Positions 50,001 to 59,676 of a DNA stretch of 64,000 bases are shown piece after piece. The DNA comes from Dioscorea cayenensis subsp. rotundata (taxonomy: Eukaryota > Streptophyta > Magnoliopsida > Dioscoreales > Dioscoreaceae). The stretch covers positions 25,295,016 through 25,359,015 of the forward strand of contig NC_052475.1 in the NCBI RefSeq assembly GCF_009730915.1, given 5' to 3'. The translations under genes and the position numbers were made by a program. Each line of letters starts with the position of its first letter. Position 1 is the stretch's first letter. The notes beneath the pieces are model-generated. The model did no database searches, was not told the origin of the DNA, and was given only the letters and a program-made list of their open reading frames with translations.

Positions 50001-50206
50001 GCAGGGTGGAGATTTTTGAGACAAGGCCTCCAGGACTCATCAGCATACAAGTTACCAACTGCTCCTCTTCTCTTCTCCTTGTCAGGACCCTCATACTTGG
50101 AAATCAAAAGGGATGCTACAACCATGGGAGACAACACCCATATAGCACAGAGCAAAAATCTCCAATTCAACCAGTAGTGCAGGTCAGTGGTATCTTCTGT
50201 AGTCAT
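47019..50206 (-). CDS. Plant multi-pass membrane protein (At5g62960 family), with a frameshift
   Basis: Eight coding exons: 50206-49899, 49735-49702, 49532-49311, 48938-48849, 48126-48062, 47966-47875, 47786-47739 and 47133-47019, about 324 residues. Seen: TTDLHYWLNWRFLLCAIWVL, YADESWRPCLKNLHPAWLLA, FRVLAFFLLLPLLIVNVVVD, FYYYTQWTFTLVIVYFGLGS, NAGAVILTDCVFWFIL, MHSINAVFLLGDT, RFPWFRISYFLIWTSLYVIF, WWPYPFLDLSS and LLVAVLHIPCYALF. About seven hydrophobic segments are present. Function is unknown; some databases label Arabidopsis members by a bacterial MurG-like name without support. Exon 5 is 65 bases where 66 is needed: after GDTF a run of five T leads to TAA, whereas one more base would read LNSF into RFPWF. 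A 5' UTR intron with donor near 50563 is likely. Confidence 0.85.
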
Positions 50207-52139
50207 GCTTGAAGGCCAGTTGGAAAATGCAACCTGAATGTCAATTACTTCCTCTTCTTCTTCTTCTTCTTCTTCTTTCTTCTTCTTCTTCTTCTTCTTC
50301 TTCAGCCAATTAATGGAAAAACCATGAACTTTAAACAAATTGAAGCAAAAAAAAGGAATTTTTCATCTTTAAAAGTCATCACCCAGATCTCCAGAATGGT
50401 AAAGCAAATGCAAAATGTAGATAAATTTCATCAATTAATTACCAAAAATGATGGCAAACAGTGAGCATGATTTGTTTGTTTTTGATTTTTTCAATAGAAA
50501 ATGATATCAATGAAAGATCATGACAAACAAAATGAAATCCAAGAAGAGAGATTGGATACTTACGAGTAGAGACGAGAAAAGCAAAACAAGGACTGTCAGA
50601 CAAGATGCTTTGCTTAGAGAGGGAACCAGAACCTGCGTGGCCGAGAGCATAATATTTAGCATATAATAATAACAACGAGATAAAAAAAGTTAAAAAAAAA
50701 AAAAATCATGTGTTCCTTTATACCTTTTCTCGTATTTGTTTAGCCTCGTCTTTCTCCACTTCTTAGGATTTCAATGAAAAAAAAATGTAAATAATAAATA
50801 TTTTTTTTAAAAAAAAGGAATCTTCTTTATAATTGGGGAGTTGAGAACCTCCTTCTTTTCACTTTAAAATAATAATATATAAGAGAGGGCAATCCTTCTC
50901 GTTTTGGCTCTGAAGGTAGAGGAAGATGGGCATAAATTTCATGCAAGACGCATAGATTTGGTTTTGTTGACGTGTGAGGTTTGACCGTTTGTTGTTGTGG
51001 TCAAGGTCTGTCTTTTTTCTTTTTTAATTTTTAGTTTTTAATTTTTAATTTTTAATTTTTTTACTTTTTTTGGGGTGTATGTTAAAGGTTCCTCTTTGAG
51101 GTCGGTCCCCTGCGGTCGTGGAAAGAGCATAACATCAATGCGCACAAAATAAAGAGCTACTACCCTACCACCTGGGGATCCCTCCTCCACAGGAAGGACA
51201 AGCAGGATACAAAGATTTAAAAAAAAATAAAAATTTAAAGAAATGGCTTTATATAGTTTTTAAATAAATCTTCACATTAAAAAAAAAAAATTGAATCAGA
51301 ATTTTTTAATATAAACAAAAGAACTGATAACATAAGATAACACAAGGTAACCTCAAACAACGATAGGAGACAATCAGACAAGTCTATTTCATTGAGACCT
51401 TTAATATCACCCACAAAATTGATGGTTTGAATCCACAATATCATCAAAGAGAATTTTTTTTAACCTTAAAAAAAAAGAAAAAACCTCTATAATACACTTA
51501 TCCACAGTCTAAGGTCCCGTCCTTAAGTTTATTTTTTAAATAAATGTGGATAAATCACACATTTACTTAAGTATTTTTTATTAAAAAATATTTTCAAAAA
51601 AAAAAAAACCATTACAGAAATCAACCAAACTTTGAGAAAGCTAATTAAAGTGATTTGAGTAACATCAAGTCAGTCTCAGTGGTTAACATATCAATTTACA
51701 TAGGAGGCTAGCTGGACCCTATATGGCATGAATTAATACTTTAACAATGATTGCGTGTCTAATCAACTAGGAACGGTCTACATTGATCTACATAAGATAA
51801 TATCATATAACAGTCCGTTTCCATGCAAATCATGCAGGAATGCATTTGGCGTTGTTCATATACAAATCATAAGACAACCCATTTTTATAGCACAGGAAAA
51901 AGAAAACAAGGCAAAATACATGTTTTTGTATCACAAATTACATGACTCCGCATTGAACAAGGAAACAACACCATTGTCTCCACTAACAAGAAGACATTTA
52001 CAAGAATAAGCGAAGAAAAGAAGTGATCACACCTACAACCAATATAATTGCCCGGCTTCACCTGATTACAATTAGTCTCCATGCTCAGGCAAAATCTCAT
52101 TCCTCGGTGACTCATGTTGGGCTTCAGTTGTTATATACA
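50207..52139. other. Leader region of membrane-protein gene and intergenic DNA
   Basis: A (GAA/AAG) microsatellite at about 50250-50302 lies in the leader of the minus-strand membrane-protein gene. A leader exon with donor near 50563 is probable. The stretch 51020-51065 has a TTTTTAA-type tandem repeat. The right end is the 3' UTR of the UVR-ApaG gene. No other gene is seen. Confidence 0.5.
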
Positions 52140-54565
52140 CTAAAGAGCATCATCTGTGTCATCTCCGAGAATAGAGAGAGAGAATGGAGCAATGGAGACA
52201 TTAAATGTTGATGATCCCGCTTTATCAATGTGCTTCATCTCAAAATCTCCTTCCTGCATATCCAGAAGACGCGACTCAGTAAGTTCACATTGATCATATG
52301 AAGGAAGAGATATGAATGTCTCAGATATACTATTCTGTGAGTATGCAAGCGGATGGTAGTGAAGAGCTTGAAACAAACTTAAAATTTAGCAGGCAGGATT
52401 ACGTTCAAATGTTTGATTTTGCAAAATGAAAAGCTGCATTGCACCATCAAATCCTTGTATTTTCTACCAACATATGGTCAGTCTAACATGGTACTCTGAA
52501 TTTATATTCTTCCTGGATAGGTTTGAGATTGCGTCAATAGCAAAGCAATGCAGGTAGCAAACATGAGAGATTTTCATTCTTAACAAATTAATGGTAGTGA
52601 GTCATCACTCCGGTGGACGAAGAACTGCCCATACATGGCTTATCAAGATTTAGTAAAACTTATCAAATAAACCAGCTCCACTTACCATAGAAAAATTTTA
52701 TATTTTAAATTTCTAAACAAACAACTCAGACTTACCATTCTCCCATTAGGGGTGGTTAATGGACAAGCAGAGGAGTACTCGAATCCAGCCCTAGGAAGTA
52801 TAACTGGCTGCTCTCCTATCACACCAACTCCCCTACAGGGTCAAATTTAACAAACCATGTCAAGAACATTACTTTGAATAAAAGAAAAATGATTAATCAT
52901 CGAAGCATTAATGAAAAGTCACAATTAGTGGCAAATACATGGAATAAGAAAATGAAGAGTACACAGGAGTAAGACTATACTACTCAGAAATTATTACACT
53001 AAATAGTAACAATTAAGAACAAGTACAGACGGCAAACAATACTAACCATATATTCTCAGTTTTTCCATTGTCGTCTGTTATAATCCAATGCCTCCTGAGT
53101 AGCTGAACGGGTCGCTGTGAGTTATTGGTGATTCTAATCCTATATGCAAAAAAGTATTGTCCTTTTGATGCCTGACTCCGGCTCTCAATATACACGCTCC
53201 TGACTTGCACTCGTATACCCTAAAATCAAATATCAGATACAAATTATATCTTAGGAATAAAACAAGCATACCTGGTTATAGCAAAGTTATTCTAGCATTC
53301 AAACTATTTCTTCCTACACCAATAATTACTCCACAGAGCATCTAGTCATAACAACATACATCATGGGCAATGAACAAACATTAAGACATGAAAATTGGTA
53401 AGACAGAATGAGTGAACGACATAAGGATTGGATCACATTTTCTTCAATATTAAAATTCGCATAACCAAGAATAATGGCATTCACTCTCCCCAATATCAAA
53501 GAGGAGAAAAAGTGAATTTATCCAGTTAAAAATGTGACAATACTCTTTCAGATAGTTCTATAAAAAATAACATGAAACCCAGTGGTTCTAGTACCGCTTT
53601 TATATTTGTCAAATTTTCACCATGATCAGAGAGACTTTGGCCCAAGCTACTGTTGATGGGTTTTAAATATGAAGATATTAGAAGTATTTAAGATATGGAC
53701 TATTTAAGATGCAGCATACTTTCAAACGGAGAGGATCTCAGTCATGTTGATGACAAAGTACATGTTTTTAACTGTAACCGTAAAATGTAGAACATAAATG
53801 AGTCTAATCATCCATGATCATTGTGAAACACAAACAAAAATGAACATCACTCTACTTATCTTTCTAAAGGATCATCAAAGTCGATCACAAATCAATATAA
53901 AGAAACACCGTGAAATTTTAGTAAGTAGTTATTTCTGCCTTTCCTGTGCCTAAGATCTATTCCTTTGTTCTACTGCTCTCTCTCTCTCTCTCTCTCTCTC
54001 TCCCACCGATCTAAAAGTCTGATTTCCTCCAGCTCCTGACTCTGCTTCTCCTTCCAATGCCGGTAGGCAGTGAATGTTCCAGGGTGGATAGGATGCTATC
54101 TAGGAAAATGAGTTTGACACAAAACTTTAAGGAATAAGGAACCCAGAAACCGTAAAATTCTCACATGAACTTGAAAAATTAATTATATTTCTGCCTCAAA
54201 TATATGCCATTGAAATGAGACCTACATGGTTTTTCTCTCAACAAAGATAAATGATGGTATCCATCTCAGTCAAAGGTTCATGGTAGAACGAAAAAAGATT
54301 CCACATACCAGAGTTGTTGCATCACTTGAACATTTGAGGAGACAGTGGGGAGCCAATATCTTTAGTTCATCCCTATATCTGGCTGCATCCTGGAAGAAAG
54401 CTTCTTAAAGGTTAGGCATACAATTAGAGATGCAGATGTTATATTCAAGCTGCTAACAGATATTTAATGCGACCTTCACAAAAATTGGAACCACCCAAAT
54501 CCTGTTTTAAGTAGATAAAGTCATCATGTTTTATATGGACAAAATATGAATTTTGTAATATATAT

Positions 54566-54608
<43 letters not shown>

Positions 54609-55913
54609 ACATAGTAGCATTTTGTAAAAGAGCAAACAAAGGTCTAGCCATGTGGTCTTATTGAACTGCTAAATGCCTAAATAACAATAACATCTACCAC
54701 CCACATAACCAATTGCAAAAATTGCAGAAGCTAGTGCTACGTATGACAATGGAGCTTTATGCCTCAGAAACCCCTTCAATGGAGTACCAATGCCAACCTA
54801 GTTCTACAACATGTACAGGGCTATCTACCAGCCAAGACAACCAAAGTCATGTTTGCAGTGGTTAACTAAACATGCTTACTCTATGGTTCTCAGACAAAGG
54901 ACCAGAATATCAGGAAATGCAACATTGCATCTCGAACAGAGCAACCAAGCCAAATACTGCTATTTGAAATTTATCAATGGCTACCATCCAGACTTTAATG
55001 TTCTAGACTAACTAAAGCAGGGGCTAATACAATATGAGCCTTTAGAGTCCAACTACCATCTTATATTAAGTATAAAACACAAATACAACTTGGCATTACC
55101 TATACAAAGATTAAAATAGACAGAAATACAACAAAACCAGTAACAACTGCTAATGCCATTAGGCTAGACTTTATTCGTAAGTCCCATTCAAATTCTAATA
55201 AGTTCATTTCTAAACCACACAGAATTCTCAAGCTCGCACATTTATCCTTGCATATAATTTTCTCTTTCATGATACAATACAAGAGATAACAATAGGAAGG
55301 AACAATGATAAGGTACCTCAAATCTCTCTTCATGAACCGCAATTTTCATCAGTCTTCGTAGCCGCAAAACTGGTTCCCCCTCCTCAAATGATTTCAAAGA
55401 ATCCCTTATTCTCGCAGCTTCTTTATAATCCTATAAAAACCAGTGGAAGTACGTGATACTCAATCCAATCACTAACACCAACTAACAAAGAATCAATTTC
55501 CCAAAATGAAAAAAATAAAAATCACAAGCATTGGTTGAAGAGAAACAGCAGGGAAAGCATATTGCTTTCAATACCAAATCAAATGCCCTAATTACTCAAT
55601 TGCTTAATTAGTTGATAGCTTAATTGGCGAAAAGAGAAGAATGACGAGCCTCAAATTTGGCAGCAACGGCAAGCTGCTGCTTGAGCAGAGCATAGGTCTG
55701 GCTCCTGGAAAGAAACGCTGCGGGACTCTCAACGTCCTTGCTATCCCCATCACCATCTCTCTCAGAAGAGGAGGACGACGACGAAGAAGAAGACGATGAA
55801 GCCGCGACGACGATCCTACCAAAACCCAGCCTCTCTCTCTCCCTTGGACCCGTCGTCGTCAGCCCTGCACTCAGCTTCCAAGCAGGCGCCATCTTCAGCC
55901 CCAAAGATTGCAT
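52140..55913 (-). CDS. Plastid protein with UVR motifs and ApaG (DUF525) domain
   Basis: Six exons, 55913-55650, 55430-55317, 54389-54309, 53219-53047, 52832-52736 and 52253-52140, give 280 residues in one frame. The N-terminus ([18 protein letters not shown] ...) looks like a plastid transit peptide and is followed by a run of twelve Ser. Two UVR-type helical motifs come next ([17 protein letters not shown] and [14 protein letters not shown]), as in plastid Clp adaptors. The C-terminal half is an ApaG domain: [79 protein letters not shown]. ApaG domains are small immunoglobulin-like folds, thought to bind phosphate-containing ligands or proteins. Exon 1 must end at GAG|GCTCGT, a GC donor, for the UVR motif to read through. 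Confidence 0.88.
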
Positions 55914-57211
55914 CTTTCTCTCTAATCACAAACCAATCCGTGCTTTTCCCTGCTCTCTGTTTTATAAAATAAAACAACGCACAAAGAATCCCTTATCCCT
56001 CCCCGCTCCTGTATATAATTAATAATTAATTAAATAAATCACTTCAACCCCCAAAAAAAAAACCTATATTTTTCTCTCTAATTAATTTTATTTAAAAAAA
56101 AAAAACAAAAACAATGAATGTGATTCTAGCCTGGGAGGACCACAGATTTGGTACCAAAAATCTAAGTCATTGGACGGAAATGGAGATGGATACGTGCTAT
56201 GATCATATTGGGTAAGAAGCCGATGTCCACTGAAGACCCCACGAACCTCTTCAGCTCCTCCCAACCATTAATTAGGAATTTAGGAAGCTCATTCATTTCT
56301 ACACCACCACCACTGTATATATATATATATATATATATACACGCTTTGATTTCCTGCTAATCAAAGAAGGTTGTAATTTGTTGGAGACCAAAAAAAAACA
56401 CCATGTCACAAGAGATGGATAAATATATATATGTGGAAGACAAGGAAATGCTAATAGTTTGACAGTCATGCATTAATGCAAGGCTTATATATGCACGTGC
56501 ATTGACATGATCTGAATGTGGAATTTGACTAGTATGGCTTCCCGGAATGGTAATAGGAGCCAGTGAGGAGCAGTTGCCAGTGATGTAGTAAGAACACATG
56601 CAGTGGAACTGGAACATGCATGACTTATTAATTAGTGGCTTTTTTATGTAGGTGTGTGTATGTGTTTATGTGGCTGTCCTACGTTTCAGGAAAGATGAAA
56701 GAGTGAGCTGCCTTATGTTGCAAAGATTCCATCCTTCCCCTTGTTCAAAGCTCCTTCTAGAAACATCCCAGATAGCAAGAACCTCGTAGCTCAGTCAGTC
56801 ACATGCACCCTGGAAGACATCTCAGTCTTTAGAAAAGAGAGAGAAAAATGGCAGAGATGGAGTTAAGATGAGAAAACAATGGGTGATGGAAATGGGACAA
56901 GAAAAACACCAGTGTTCACTTGTCTCTGCATGTACAAAATTAAGGATTTCCACTTATCTTTTCAAACCTTGGTCCAACATTGCTTGAAATTAACTAGAGA
57001 AACATCTAGTAGCTGGCATTATATATAATTAACTTCAATTCCATACAAGGACCAATATATACAAGAAGAGAACTTCAAGCTCTGTTGTAAAGGCTAGCTT
57101 TCCTTCCTATAAATACCCCTTTGTGAATGAACATCATCAAACAGAACAAATAACATCAGAAATCCTTGTCTTCTTCTTTTTCTTCTTCTCAATCTGCTGC
57201 ACAGAGATATC
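55914..57211. other. Divergent promoter region, UVR-ApaG and YABBY genes
   Basis: Two divergent genes flank it. A TA run lies at about 56316-56338. Sequence from about 57090 probably belongs to the YABBY leader, after a TATAAATA box at 57108-57115. A short open frame at 57123-57323 (+) overlaps exon 1 of the YABBY gene in another frame and is not considered real. Confidence 0.5.
57108..57115 (+). promoter_or_regulatory. Putative TATA box of the YABBY gene
   Basis: TATAAATA about 97 bases before the ATG at 57212, a sensible distance for a short plant leader. No other support. Confidence 0.45.
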
Positions 57212-58325
57212 ATGTCCACATGCAACCCATTCCTTGAACTCCCAGAAGAACTTGGTTACGTGCAGTGTAGCTTTTGCACCACCATTCTACTGGCAAGTCA
57301 ACTTAATTCATATATTAGTATGATAAATATAATACTAATTAACTAATGAGGAAGTATTCTTTCCAATTAATATATATCACTGGAGTGCAGGTGAGTGTAC
57401 CATGTAGCAGCCTGTTGAAGATGGTCACTGTTAAGTGTGGTCACTGCACTGCTCTACTTTCTGTTAGCTTAGTTAGAGCATCATTTGTTCCTCTGCAACT
57501 ACTTGCATCCCTTGGAGCTGATGAGGTAAATATATATGTGTGTTTTTTATATTCAATCTGATGTATATGACTGCATGTAAATCATTTTATTTCCCATGTC
57601 ATGGAGAAGCCTTGTGTCTATCCTGGTGAAAAACAAGTGGAGGATGATATAGTTCCTGCATTAGTCCATGACAGTAAAAATGCAGGAGAGGATGAACGCA
57701 TTCCTGCTACCACACTAGTCAATAAACGTGAGTAACATGCTTTATATATCATTATGTGTGTGTTTTGTTTTTAAGAACATGGAAAATATTTTTCTCTTCT
57801 TTTTTTTTTTACTCTCTTGGTTTTATCTTTCCCAGCTCCAGAGAAGAGGCAGAGAGCTCCATCTGCTTACAACCACTTCATCAAGTAATTATATGTTCTT
57901 TGCATAGAATTATATATGATTATGAATGCTCTTATATTAAGGCATATATCTATGACCAATATATATATTTATCCTTGTTCATGCAAATGCAGAGAGGAGA
58001 TAAAGCGGATAAAATCAAGGGAACCAAACATTACTCATAAAGAAGCATTCAGCATGGCTGCTAAAAATGTCAGTAGCAGTTATATATAAATACATTGTCT
58101 CTTTTATTTTTTTCTCTTTCGAACTATTATTATTAGTTCATATATATTATGAATTAAAACCTCTGATGTGCCAACTTGCAGTGGGCTCAATTTCCTAGAT
58201 TTCAGCAAAAAGGAGGAGGTGAAAGTTGCAGCCGGGGAGAAGATGGAAAAGAAGCTAAGGATCAACATGGAGAGGATTCATTTGCAGCAAACCTGAATGA
58301 ACACAAGTCAAACATACAAAACTGA
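57212..58325 (+). CDS. INO: YABBY transcription factor, INNER NO OUTER (YAB4) type
   Basis: Six exons, 57212-57292, 57391-57525, 57607-57727, 57836-57884, 57993-58068 and 58182-58325, give 201 residues in one frame. The C2C2 zinc finger is C19-x2-C22-x20-C43-x2-C46 (VQCSFCTTILL|VSVPC ... VKCGHC). The YABBY domain, an HMG-like DNA-binding helix pair (KRQRAPSAYNHFIKEEIKR, HKEAFSMAAKNWAQFPR), lies at about 115-162. The phrases ASFVPLQLLASL and VNKPPEKRQRAPSAYN resemble Arabidopsis INO, which sets abaxial fate in the outer integument of the ovule. The first intron is GC-AG (CTG|GCAAGT ... GTGCAG), with the standard GC-donor sequence. The exon 3 acceptor (GGAG|AAG) is less typical. The tail after the YABBY domain is short, polar and not recognised. 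Confidence 0.9.
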
Positions 58326-59676
58326 AAGCACCTTTGCTTCTCCATGTCACCAAGATTTAAGAATTAAATCACCAATTATGTAGCTTTGGAATTTATATTT
58401 CTACCTTAATTTCTATATGACTATATATCTATAAAGAGATAAAGAGATCCAGATAGTTTATTCTTCTTGAAGTACACTTATATATGCTGCATTATTTTGT
58501 TTTGAATTGAATGAATATATATGGTTCCTCCAAATGTTCGTATTTTGCAAATATATGGATAGAGCATCAGGTGCGTGCCACTGAATTTCACTAATTTAAG
58601 GTGTATGCCAAATAAAAAAAAATTAAATTAAAAATTAAAAAAGGGGTGTATGTCGGTGTATCAGGTCTTTCAGCTGAATAATAATTTTTTTTTAAATAAT
58701 AAGCTAAAAACGTTCTTTTTTAATGAATATAAACAATACCGAATAGTACTGAAGCTCATATGTACAGTATATATATATTACAACAATAATATAAGAATCC
58801 CAAGTGAACAGTACTGTCGAGAGAAGGATTTGAACTTATGATCTTTCTCTTTACAATTTGGTGTCATACTATTAGGTTATCCAATGATTGACCTGTATAA
58901 TAAATTTTTAAAGTAGATTTTCATTCGTTAATAAAAAGATAGTACGCCAATTTTAAATCAAGAGTGAGCACTGTTTTTGAGGGGTGTATATGCAACTTTC
59001 CCATTTAAAAAAAAAAAGAAACATTTTCATTTCACCTCCAATGTCCATGCGGACTGCTAGTTGAGCATATTTTTAATAGAAAAGTGGATTAAAAAAATTC
59101 AAATTATGATAAAATGAAATGATTTAAATAAAAAAAAAAATAATTCATTATTTAAAAATGTAAAAAATAATAAATTGTTAAAGGTATATTTTTTTAGTGG
59201 TACTGACCTCATTGGGTGAGATGATCATTGCCTTTGTGCACAATCTTGATGGCTCTTGTGCAACACCTTACATTAGTAAAATAAATAATAATAAATTATA
59301 GTTTATTGACCTTAAAATGTATGAAAAAAATGATGTGGTTTATTAAAAAAACAAAAAAATTAAAATAAAAAAAATTGTATTAACTAGAGATTGAAGATCC
59401 ATAATCAAAGGCTTTCACTGATTAACCATCAAGACTAACATCAAAACTTTTAAATATTAACATGTAACGTAGATCACCGTCCATTTTAGTCTCAAAAAGA
59501 AATGAGCCGTTGATCTTACAAAGGCCCATTCATTTTGGCCAAACGACAAAAAGCAGCGCTCTTTTATTTAATCTCTTGTTCATCCGCGGGTGGCTCCTCC
59601 TCAGAGTGACAACCTCCGACCATCGTCGTCCGGCGAGAGAGATCGGAGCAACAGAAGCATCAGTCGAAGAGGAAAA
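58326..59676. other. Intergenic region between YABBY and TXNDC9 genes
   Basis: AT-rich. A stretch at about 58805-58890, read on the minus strand, has a GTTCAAATCC-like phrase resembling a Pol III B box, so it may be a SINE fragment (weak). A GGCCCA site II box at 59523-59528 lies about 150 bases before the TXNDC9 start. Confidence 0.35.

Noticed and set aside
50207-50338. Upstream start of the membrane protein giving a Lys9-Glu9 run
   Set aside because: The run comes from a GAA/AAG microsatellite in the leader. Family members begin at the later Met before the TTDLHYWLNW-like segment.
58805-58890. tRNA gene or full SINE on the minus strand
   Set aside because: Only a B-box-like phrase is present. 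There is no cloverleaf and no clear A box, so only a weak note was kept.
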